DNA of 64,000 nt from Streptomyces sp. 846.5. Its GTDB lineage: Bacteria; Actinomycetota; Actinomycetes; Streptomycetales; Streptomycetaceae. Of the stretch, positions 25,552 through 34,291 are shown piece by piece. The position numbers and the translations under genes are program-made. The notes under the pieces were generated by a model. That model made no database searches, was not told the origin of the DNA, and worked only from the letters and a program-made list of their open reading frames with translations. Position 1 is the first letter of the stretch, and each line of letters starts with the position of its first letter. The stretch is from positions 496,001 through 560,000 of the forward strand of contig NZ_SOBN01000002.1 in the NCBI RefSeq assembly GCF_004365705.1, read 5' to 3'.

Positions 25552-25567
25552 AGCGCGCGGACGCGCT
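25552..25567 (-). terminator. Small hairpin downstream of pptT
   Basis: AGCGCG, a four-base CGGA loop and CGCGCT form a perfect six-pair stem about 50 bases past the pptT stop, in the 159-bp gap before the dehydratase gene. It could terminate the pptH-pptT transcript; no U-tract follows. Confidence 0.3.
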
Positions 25568-25616
25568 ACAGGCTCCAGGGGATGGGCAGCGCCCGGTTGT
25601 TCCCGTACGCCGACGG

Positions 25617-26285
25617 TCAGTCGCGCGGCGGCGTGGGGACGGCGATCGCCGTCAGGGCGAAGCCCTCGCGCACCGCCCAGCGGCCGTTGAAGCCGTCGAG
25701 CGTCGAGTCCCCCCAGTGCGGGCCGGGGACCAGCAGGCGGGCGGTGAACGTCCGCCGCTCCGGGTCGAAGAGCACCCGGGCCTTCTCGAACTCCAGGAAC
25801 TTCCCGGTCAGCGGGAACCACGTCTTGTAGACGGACTCCTTGGCGCTGAAGAGCAACACCTCCCAGGGCACCTCGGGAGCGACGTGGCGGAGCTTTGCCA
25901 CCGCGGCCCGCTCCTCCGGCAGCGACACCGCTTCGAAGACACCCTCGGGAAGCGGTCGGGCGCGCTCCGCGTCCATCCCCACCGAGAACAGGTCCGACCG
26001 GCGCACCACGGCCGCCGCGCGGTAGCCGTCGCAGTGCGTGATGGCGCCCAGTACCCCGTCCGGCCACAGGGGTTCGCCACGCGCACCCGACAGCAGCGGC
26101 ACGTCGGCGATCCCGAGCCGGGACAGCGACTGGCGGGCCAGCCGGCGCCCGGTGGCGAACTCGTTCCTGCGCGACTCCACGGAGTCGGCGATCAGGGCCG
26201 CTTCCTGGGGGAAGAGCGGCGGTCCTGGCAGATCGCCGAAGACCGAGGACACCTGCACGGCGGGCGGCAGCAGCGCTTCGATCAC
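25617..26285 (-). CDS. pptT: 4'-phosphopantetheinyl transferase (PptT-like)
   Basis: This 222-residue Sfp/EntD-class transferase moves the phosphopantetheine arm of CoA onto carrier proteins. It resembles mycobacterial PptT throughout: RRNEFATGR, GEPLWPDG, ITHCDGY (His84), VGMDAE with Mg ligands Asp105 and Glu107, and LLFSAKESVYKTW with Glu150 and Lys154. All catalytic residues are present. The GTG at 26285 overlaps the stop of the phosphoesterase gene (GTGA). It is a good candidate to activate the ACP domains of the neighbouring PKS, although it might also serve fatty acid or other synthases. Confidence 0.93.
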   Translation of the reverse strand: MIEALLPPAVQVSSVFGDLPGPPLFPQEAALIADSVESRRNEFATGRRLARQSLSRLGIADVPLLSGARGEPLWPDGVLGAITHCDGYRAAAVVRRSDLFSVGMDAERARPLPEGVFEAVSLPEERAAVAKLRHVAPEVPWEVLLFSAKESVYKTWFPLTGKFLEFEKARVLFDPERRTFTARLLVPGPHWGDSTLDGFNGRWAVREGFALTAIAVPTPPRD

Positions 26286-27172
26286 GTCACCGCTCCCTGC
26301 GCACGGGCAGGCGCTTGCGCGGCCGCCTGCGGGAACACCTCGCGGAGCAGCGGGTCGGGTTTGCCCCAGCGCTGCCACTCCCTCGGGTAGCCCAGCGACA
26401 CCTCGCGGTGGGGCACGCCGTCGTGCCAGGTGACCCGCGGAATATGCAGGTGTCCATACACCACGGCGGCCGCCCGGTAGCGGATGTGCCAGTCCGCCGT
26501 GGCCTCGGTGCCGCACCACAGCGCGAACTCCGGGTAGCGCAGGACCGCGGTGGGTTCGCGGACCAGCGGCCAGTGGTTGACCAGCACCGTGGGCAGCTCG
26601 GGGTCGCAGTCGTCGAGCCGCTTTCGGGTGTAGCCGAGCCTGGAGTGGCACCAGGCTTCCCGGGAGGGGTGCGGGTCCGGGTGGAGCATGAACTCGTCGG
26701 TGCAGACCACTCCGGCCTCATGGGCCCGGGCGAGCCCCTCCCGGCTGTTGCGGGTGCCGGCCGGAAGAAAGCTGTAGTCGTAGAGGGCGAAAAGCGGCGC
26801 GATGGTGACCGGGCCGCCGGGACCGGTCCACACCGGGAACGGGTCCTCGGGGGTGAGCACGCCCAGGAAACGGCAGCGGTCGACGAGGTAGCGGTAGCGC
26901 TCCACGCCGCGGAGCGTCACCGGGTCGTCCGGGTGCGTCCACAGCTCGTGGTTACCCGGGACCCAGATGACCTGGCCAAACCGGTCCGCCAGCAACGCCA
27001 GGGCCCATTCGACGTCGGCGGCCTTCTCCGCGACATCGCCCGCGACGATCAGCCAGTCGGCGTCGTCGCGCGGGAAGAGGCCGTCCACGATGTCCCGGTT
27101 CTGCTCGTAGGCCACGTGCAGATCACTCACCGCGTACAACCTGCCACCGGGCGGTCGGACCACCGGTCCCAT
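26282..27172 (-). CDS. pptH: Metallophosphoesterase, PptH-like (phosphopantetheinyl hydrolase candidate)
   Basis: This 296-residue calcineurin-like phosphoesterase has all metal-site motifs: Asp17-x-His19 (SDLH), GDVAE (Asp46), GNHE (Asn74-His75), NHWP and YGHLH. In Mycobacterium tuberculosis the enzyme encoded next to PptT, PptH (Rv2795c), removes phosphopantetheine from carrier proteins. The same gene order and the four-base overlap with pptT here support the same function. I chose the ATG at 27172; a GTG at 27178 is also served by the purine-rich GGAGAGAGG. The pair would set the balance of active and inactive carrier proteins. Confidence 0.8.
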   Translation of the reverse strand: MGPVVRPPGGRLYAVSDLHVAYEQNRDIVDGLFPRDDADWLIVAGDVAEKAADVEWALALLADRFGQVIWVPGNHELWTHPDDPVTLRGVERYRYLVDRCRFLGVLTPEDPFPVWTGPGGPVTIAPLFALYDYSFLPAGTRNSREGLARAHEAGVVCTDEFMLHPDPHPSREAWCHSRLGYTRKRLDDCDPELPTVLVNHWPLVREPTAVLRYPEFALWCGTEATADWHIRYRAAAVVYGHLHIPRVTWHDGVPHREVSLGYPREWQRWGKPDPLLREVFPQAAAQAPARAQGAVT

Positions 27173-27399
27173 GCCCACCGCCTCTCTCCTGCGTGCCGCA
27201 TCCGTCCCGTGCCTCTTACGTGCACAGAATCCGATTGTGCGCGACAGAAGGCCGGTTGCGGGCCGACGCTCGCAGGTCCGGGGAAATGACCAGAGTTCGG
27301 GCGTCTGCGGCCGATGGGTCTTGTGCTCCTGCCAGGCATGCCGTGGATAGTGACCTACGGCACTTCGAGCGCGCCGGCCCTGGACAGGGAGGACCAGCT

Positions 27400-27729
27400 G
27401 TGACGAACCCCGAGTTCTTGCAAGTTCACCGCGCCATAGGCGAACTCCGCCGGTGTGTCGACGTGCTGTCGGCCCGTGCGAGCGATTCTCCAGCACTGCG
27501 CCGGCTCACCAACGACGTCGACCGGCTGGACCTGGACGCCGAGGACGTCCGGCTCCAACTGGCGTTGCCGGTGCCGCTGCCGGACGCACCAGCCGACTCC
27601 GGTACCAGGTCCGGTACCAGGGCTGCCACGATCCCGATCGTCCAGATCCGGGACGACCCCTACGCCCACACCCTCTGGCACGGCGCGGACGACGAAGGAA
27701 TCGGGGGCCACCGCCGGCAGCACCGCTGA
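27400..27729 (+). CDS. Small protein of unknown function next to the thioesterase
   Basis: This 109-residue protein is not one I recognise. The first 65 residues are predicted helical (FLQVHRAIGELRRCVDVL, ALRRLTNDVDRLDLDAEDVRLQL), with a heptad-like Leu/Val pattern that suggests a coiled coil. A Pro/Ala linker and an SGTR duplication (12-bp tandem repeat near 27599-27622) follow, then a tail with PIVQIRDDPY and a His/Arg end. The GTG at 27400 has AGGGAGGA six bases upstream, a strong site, and the reading frame has normal codon bias. It is probably the first gene of a plus-strand operon with the thioesterase and methyltransferase, divergent from pptH. Confidence 0.65.
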   Translation: MTNPEFLQVHRAIGELRRCVDVLSARASDSPALRRLTNDVDRLDLDAEDVRLQLALPVPLPDAPADSGTRSGTRAATIPIVQIRDDPYAHTLWHGADDEGIGGHRRQHR

Positions 27730-27770
27730 CCCGACCGGTGACCCTCAACGACGAAGGACTGACCTGACTG

Positions 27771-28541
27771 ATGAGTTCTACCTCTGTGGACAGCGGCCTG
27801 TGGGTCCGCCGGTTCCATCCCTCCCCCGTCTCGGCACACCGCCTGGTGTGCTTCCCGCACGCAGGCGGCTCGGCCAGCTTCTATCTCCCGGTCTCGGCGC
27901 AGCTGAGCCCGAAGGTCGACGTTCTGTGCGTGCAGTATCCGGGCCGACAGGACCGGCGGTCGGAGAAGGCCGTCGAGGACATCGGCGTGCTCGCGGATCA
28001 GGTCTTCGAGGCGCTGGGCGACTGGGCCGACACCCCGCTGACCTTCTTCGGTCACAGCATGGGCGCGATCGTCGCGTTCGAGGTGGCCCGGCGCTTCGAG
28101 CAGATCGGCCCCGAGCCGGTCCGCCTCTTCGCCTCCGGCCGCCGCGCGCCGTCCCGCTATCGGGACGAGAACGTGCACCAGCGCAGCGACGACGGGATCG
28201 TGGCGGAGCTGCAGGCCATGAGCGGTACCGACTCGCGGGTCCTCGGTGACGAGGAGATGCTGCGCATGGTGCTCCCCGCCCTGCGCAGCGACTACAAGGC
28301 GGTGGAGACCTACCGAAGCGAGCCGGGCGCCTCGGTGTACTGCCCGATCACCGCGCTCGTCGGCGACAGCGACTCCAAGACCACACTGGACGAGGCCCAG
28401 GACTGGGAGACGCACACCACCGGCGGGTTCGACCTGAAGGTCTTCCCCGGCGGCCACTTCTACCTCAACGAGCGGGCCGCCGACGTCATGGCCGTCCTCG
28501 ACAACCACTTCACCGCCGACTCCGTGTCGCCCGGTGCCTGA
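27771..28541 (+). CDS. Type II thioesterase (editing, GrsT/RifR family)
   Basis: This 256-residue alpha/beta hydrolase acts in trans on carrier proteins, removing aberrant or stalled acyl groups from PKS modules. Motifs are the N-terminal LVCFPHAGGSASFY oxyanion region, YPGRQDR, the nucleophile elbow GHSMG with Ser96, an acidic residue in GDSDSKT (Asp199 or Asp201), and GGHFYL with His229. It is a stand-alone enzyme, not the chain-releasing domain, which is absent from both PKS proteins here. GAAGGA is upstream of the ATG at 27771. Confidence 0.93.
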   Translation: MSSTSVDSGLWVRRFHPSPVSAHRLVCFPHAGGSASFYLPVSAQLSPKVDVLCVQYPGRQDRRSEKAVEDIGVLADQVFEALGDWADTPLTFFGHSMGAIVAFEVARRFEQIGPEPVRLFASGRRAPSRYRDENVHQRSDDGIVAELQAMSGTDSRVLGDEEMLRMVLPALRSDYKAVETYRSEPGASVYCPITALVGDSDSKTTLDEAQDWETHTTGGFDLKVFPGGHFYLNERAADVMAVLDNHFTADSVSPGA

Positions 28542-28622
28542 TCCCGGCACCCAGGGCCGGCAGGCACCACAACCATTCAGTCAAACTGCGGCACCCGACA
28601 CTCCCTTGGAGAGAAACCCACC

Positions 28623-29399
28623 ATGACCGAGATCAGAGAAGTCCAGGTCGCCGACGGCGTCTCGTTCTTCGTGCCGCAGGCGGAGGGCGCGCTCTTCTCC
28701 GAGGTGCACTTCATCTACAACGAGATCTTCGAGGAGCGCACCTACCTCAAGCACGGCATCGAGCTGACCGACTCCGCGGTGATCGTCGACGCCGGAGCCA
28801 ATGTCGGCCTCTTCTCCGCCTTCGTGAAGCAGGAGTTCCCCGGTGCCCGGGTGCTGGCCGTGGAACCGATCCCGCCCATCAACGAGGCGCTGCGGAAGAA
28901 CCTCGAGGCACGCGGCATCGAGGGCGTCGAGACCCGGAGGGTCGCCCTGGGCGGCAAGCCGGAGTCGGGTGTGCACTTCACCTTCTACCCGTCGCTGCCG
29001 GGCAACTCAACGCGCTACCCGGAGCAGAAGAAGGTCGGCCAGGACCTGACCATCCAGCAGATCGGTCAGGAGGAGGTCGACCGCATCATGCAGGGAGTGG
29101 ATGTCGAGGTCGAGGTCGAGCGGCTCTCCTCGATGCTGGGCGAGTGGGCGCCGGAGGGCCCGATCGACCTGCTCAAGATCGACGTCGAGGGCGCCGAGCT
29201 CGACGTCATGGACGGTCTGGACGCAGAGGACTGGGCGCGGGTCCAGCAGGTGGTCATCGAGGTCCAGGATCTCGACGGACGGCTGGACAAGGTCACGGGC
29301 ATCCTGGAGGAGCAGGGCTTCCGGATCGTCAACGAGCCTGCGGCCAACCTGCCGGAGGAGTTCCGCTACTCCATGGTGTATGCCACGCGGGCGGCCTGA
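28623..29399 (+). CDS. FkbM-family SAM-dependent methyltransferase
   Basis: This 258-residue methyltransferase carries the SAM-binding motif IVDAGANVGLFSAF (Asp56-Gly62), VLAVEPIPP, and the FkbM hallmark LLKIDVEGAELDVM (about 183-196). FkbM enzymes usually O-methylate hydroxyls of natural products or glycans. Being the last gene before the converging PKS, it may methylate a polyketide hydroxyl or a sugar. A GGAGAGAAA ribosome binding site precedes the ATG at 28623. The exact acceptor is unknown. Confidence 0.85.
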   Translation: MTEIREVQVADGVSFFVPQAEGALFSEVHFIYNEIFEERTYLKHGIELTDSAVIVDAGANVGLFSAFVKQEFPGARVLAVEPIPPINEALRKNLEARGIEGVETRRVALGGKPESGVHFTFYPSLPGNSTRYPEQKKVGQDLTIQQIGQEEVDRIMQGVDVEVEVERLSSMLGEWAPEGPIDLLKIDVEGAELDVMDGLDAEDWARVQQVVIEVQDLDGRLDKVTGILEEQGFRIVNEPAANLPEEFRYSMVYATRAA

Positions 29400-29429
29400 C
29401 GCTTCGTCCGACCGGCTGGAGAGATCGCG

Positions 29430-29469
29430 CTCCGCCCCTGCTCCTTGGTTCCAGGGAGTAGGGGCGGAG
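29430..29469. terminator. Bidirectional terminator between the methyltransferase and PKS genes
   Basis: The 15-base arms 29430-29444 (CTCCGCCCCTGCTCC) and 29455-29469 (GGAGTAGGGGCGGAG) pair with a single G-T wobble around a ten-base loop. The stem lies between the converging stops at 29399 and 29485 and can terminate both transcripts. Confidence 0.75.
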
Positions 29470-29484
29470 TTGTGCGTGCTCCGG

Positions 29485-32400
29485 TCAGGAGATGCCGAGC
29501 TCCTTGTCGATCAGGTCGAACATCTCGTCGTCGGTGGCCCCGTCCAGTTCCGCCTCGTCCGGCTCGTCCGTGGCAGCCTCGACGCCGCTCACCAGCGACA
29601 GCAGCTCCCGCAGCCGGGCAGTGACCTTGACGCGCACGTCGGCGTCGACGCCGGCAGTTCCGTCCGTGCCCATCGATGGGACAGCACCCGACCCCGGCAC
29701 CGCGGCGACGATGGCCGCCTCCAGACTGTCGATCTCGGCGAGCAGCGCCGAGCCGGGCCCGTCGTCGGTGTCGGATCGGGTGTCGGGGCCCAGCAGTTCG
29801 GTACGCAGGAACCCGGCGAGATCGATCGGGTTCGGGTAGTCGAACACCAAGGTGGCGGGCAGGCGCAACCCGGTCACGGCCGACAGCCGGTTCCGCAACT
29901 CCACCGCCGTCAACGACCCGAAACCCGACTCCCTGAACGCCCGCCCCGGCTCCACCGCATGCGCACCCGCATGCCCCAGGACGACCGCCGCCTGTGCCCG
30001 CACCACCTCCAGCAACTCCGCCGCACGCTCAGCCGCCCCCAGCCCCGACAACCGCTCCCGTAGGCCCGATCCACCCACCCCGGCGGCCGACGCGGCGCTC
30101 TCCAGCGCCGCCACCGCCTCCGGCAGCTCACCCAGCAGCGCACTGGGCCGCACGCCGGTGAACGCCGGACCGAACCGCGACCAGTCCACGTCAGCCGCCA
30201 CCACCATCGGCTCCTCACCCGCCAACACCCGCTCCAGCGCCGCCAATCCCGCAGCCGGCGCCAGCCCCACCAGCCCTCGCCGCCTCAGGTAGTCCTCCAC
30301 ACCATCCGCGTCCGCCATGCCGCCCTCGGCCCATGGCCCCCACGCCACCGACGTGCCCACCAACCCCCCAGCCCGACGCCGCTCCACCAACCCGTCCAGG
30401 AACGCATTCGCCGCCGCATAGGTCCCCTGACCCGGAGCACCCACCACCCCCGCGAACGACGAGAACACCACAAACCCGTCCAACTCCCGATCCCGCGTCA
30501 ACTCATCCAGATACACCGCACCCAGCACCTTCGCCCGCATCGAAGCAAACCGCTCCACCGTCAACCCATCAATCACCCCGTCATCCACCACACCCGCCGC
30601 ATGCACCACCCCATCCACCGGATACCGCTCCAGCAGGGCCTCCACCGCGCTGCGATCGGCGACATCACACGCCTCGACGACCGCCTCAACCCCCAGCCCC
30701 GCCAACTCCGCCACCAACTCCACAGCACCCGGCGCCCCCAGACCCCGACGACTCGTCAACACCAACCGACCCACCCCGGCCCCCGCCAACCACCGCGCCA
30801 CCCGCACACCCAACGCACCCGTACCACCCGTCACCAACACCGTCCCACCAGCCCGCCACACCACACCCGAACCACCACCCGACCCCGACACCCGCACCAA
30901 CCGCCGACCGAACACCCCGGACCGCCGCACCGCCACCTGATCCTCACCCGAACCGGCCAGCACACCGGCCAGGCGCCCCACCACCCGCCGATCCACCACC
31001 CCCGGCACATCCACCAAACCACCCCACCGCTCCGGCACCTCCAACGCCGCCACCCGACCCAACCCCCACACCGACGCCTGCACCGGATCCACCACCCCAT
31101 CCCAACCCCCCACCGACACACCACCACACGTCACCACCCACAACCGACCACCCACACCCGCATCACCCAACGCCTGCACCAGGACTGCGGACAGCCACAA
31201 CACATCGTCCACACCACCGTCATACGCACCCGCCAGCAGCAGCACCCCAGCCACCTCGCCCACACCGGCAATCCGCTCGGCCAACACCCCACGCTCCACG
31301 CCCGCTTCGCACTCCACCACCACCGCGTCGACACGCAGCCCCGCAACCACCGAGGTGACCCACTCGTCCCCCGCACACCCCTGGGGCACGGCCACCAGCC
31401 AACGACCCGTCAACACGCCACCCGACACACCATCCAGCGGCTTCCACTCCGTCCGATACAGCAACCGCTCCACCTTCGAGGCCTCGGCCCGACCCCGCCG
31501 CCAGGACGACAACGCCGGTACCAGCTCACCCAGCACCGCACGATCCACCGCCAACGACCCTGCCAACTCCTCCAGATCACCACGCTCCACTGCGTCCCAG
31601 AACCCTGCCTCCGCGCCCCCGGACACAACCGGGCCAGCCACCCGGGCCTCCGGCCAGAACCGTTCGTGCAGGAACGCATACGTCGGCAACTCCACCCGCC
31701 CGGCACCCGAACCGGCGAACACACCCGCCCAATCCACCACCGCGCCCTGGACGTGAAGTCCGGCGATGGCAGCCATCACAGCCCGGGCCTCGGAACGGTC
31801 CTTGCGCAGCGCCGGAACCAGCACACCGACGGAGTCCTCCGCCAGGCAGGCCTGCGCCATCGCGGTCAGCGTGCCGTCGGGGCCCAGCTCCAGGAACCGG
31901 GTGACGCCGTTCTCCTCCAGCCGCTTCACACCGTCGGCGAACCGGACCGCCTGCCGCACGTGCGACACCCAGTACTCGGGCGTGGCCAACTCCTCCGGAG
32001 TCGCCAACTGACCGGTGACGTTCGAGACCATCGCGAAGCGAGGCCGCTCCTCGTAGGTGATGCTCTCCGCCACCTTGCGGAACTCCGCCAGCATCGGCTC
32101 CATCAGCGGCGAGTGGAACGCATGACTCACCCGCAACCGCATCGCCTTTCGGCCGAGCGCCTCCACCTGGGAGACGACCTCCAGCACGGCGGCCTCTTCG
32201 CCGGAGATGACGACCGCGTTCGGGCCGTTGACCGCCGCGATGCCGACCTGGCCGGCGAAGGTCTCCAGCAGCGGGAGCACCTCGGCCTCGGAGGCCTGCA
32301 GCGCGACCATCGCGCCACCGGCGGGCAGCGCCTGCATCAGGCGACCCCGCGCCACCACCAGACGGCACGCGTCCTCCAGCGACATCACCCCCGCCAGATG

Positions 32401-34291
32401 GGCGGCGGCCAGCTCACCGATGGAGTGGCCGACCAGGTAGTCCGGCCGGATACCCCACGACTCCACCAACCGGAACAACGCCACCTCGACCGCGAACAGC
32501 GCAGGCTGCGCGAACGCGGTCCGGTTCAGCGCGTCCGCGTCGTCTCCGAACACCACCTCGCGCAGCGGCACATCCACCAGTCCGCACACGGCGTCGAAGG
32601 CCTCGGCGAACACCGGGAACGCCTCATACAGTTCCCGGCCCATCCCCAGCCGCTGCGAACCCTGCCCCGCGAACAGGAACGCCGTCCGGCCACCGGATCG
32701 ACCGTTGCCCAGGACCACGCCGGAGTCGGGTTCACCCACCGCCAGAGCGCGCAGGCCACGCAGCAGCTCGTCCCGGTCGCCGCCCAGCACCACCGCGCGG
32801 TGCTCCAACGCCGAACGCGTCACCGCCGCCGAGAGCCCGAGATCAGCCAAGGCAACCGCCGGATCGGCGTCCACGAACGACGCCAGCCGCCCCGCCTGGC
32901 TCCGCAACGCGCTCTCACTCGCACCCGACACCATCACCGGCACCACCGGCAGGGACACCGGGGTCGGAGCATCCTCCTCGACCGGAGCCCCGACGACGAC
33001 CGGGGACTGCTCGATGATCACATGCGCGTTGGTCCCGCTGATCCCGAACGACGACACACCCGCCCGACGCGGACGGTCCACCTCGGGCCACTCCCGCTGC
33101 TCCGTCAGCAGCCGGATGTCGCCGGCCGACCAGTCCACATGCGGTGAGGGCACCTCCGCGTGCAGGGTGCGCGGCAGCACGCCGTGCCGCATCGCCTGGA
33201 CCATCTTGATCACACCACCGACACCCGCGGCCGCCTGCGAATGGCCGATGTTCGACTTCAACGAGCCCAACCACAGCGGCCGGTCGGGCGCCCGGTCCTG
33301 ACCGTAGGTCGCCAGCAGCGCCTGCGCCTCGATCGGGTCACCCAGCGTCGTGCCGGTCCCGTGACCCTCCACCACGTCCACGTCGCGCGACGTCAGCCCC
33401 GCGCCCGCCAGCGCCTGCCGGATCACCCGCTGCTGCGAGGGACCGTTCGGCGCGGTCAGACCGTTGGACGCACCGTCCTGGTTCACCGCGGAGCCCGCCA
33501 CCACCGCGAGAATGGTGTGCCCGTTACGCCGCGCGTCCGAGAGTCGCTCCACTAGCAGCATGCCCGCGCCTTCGGACCATGCCGTGCCGTCGGCGCCGGC
33601 TCCAAAGGCCTTGCACCGACCGTCCGGGGCCAGGCCGCGCTGCTGGCTGAAGTCGACGAAGGTGTCAGGGGTCGACATCACCGTCACGCCACCGGCCAGG
33701 GCGAGGTCGCACTCGCCCGACCGAAGCGCCTGCGCGGCCAGGTGCAGGGTCACCAGGGAGGACGAGCACGCGGTGTCCACCGTCATGGCCGGCCCCTCCA
33801 GCCCGAAGGTGTAGGCGATACGTCCGGAGTGGACGCTGCCGGTGTTCCCGGTCAGCAGGAACCCGTCCGACTCGTGGACTCCCCCGCGCAGGCAGAAGGT
33901 GTAGTCCTGACCCATCACTCCGGCGAAGACCCCGGTCCGGCTGCCGCGCAGCGAAGCGGGATCAATGCCCGCCCGCTCCAGCGCCTCCCACGAGGTCTCC
34001 AGCAGCAACCGCTGCTGCGGGTCCATCGCCAGCGCCTCACGCGGCGCGATTCCGAACAACGCGGCATCGAACATCGCCGCCCCGTAGAGGAACCCGCCCT
34101 CGCGCACATAGGTCCGCCCCAGGTGATCGGGGTCCGGGTCGTAGAGCCCTTCCAGGTCCCAGCCACGGTCGTTCGGGAACCCGCCGATCCCGTCCTCGCC
34201 TCCGGCGACCAATCGCCACAGGTCCTCCGGGGTCTCCACCCCGCCCGGATAGCGGCAGGCCATCCCCACGATCACGATCGGGTCGTCGTTC
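29485..34291 (-). other. PksB module B3: KS-AT(malonyl)-KR-ACP plus C-terminal docking domain
   Basis: KS starts near 34291 with its active Cys (DTACSSS) at 33766-33768; it carries VEGHGTGT instead of [10 protein letters not shown] has GHSIGE and HAFH (32113-32124). No DH or ER is present: after AT comes a KR structural half, then KR with GGTGALG (about 30820), the B-type VDD in [17 protein letters not shown] and catalytic Tyr in GQGTYAAAN. Predicted output is a beta-hydroxyl. The ACP reads GFGSL rather than GFDSL, with the modified Ser at 29914-29916. The remaining residues form the docking helix pair. Confidence 0.88.

Noticed and set aside
23914..26067. 717-codon minus-strand frame over the deoxysugar and PPTase genes
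   Set aside because: It overlaps three genes with intact family motifs in other frames and contains no domain itself.
27771..28541. The thioesterase considered as the chain-releasing enzyme
   Set aside because: It is a discrete protein with type II features (PHAGG, YPGRQDR). Release domains are normally fused to the last PKS module, which is not in the window.
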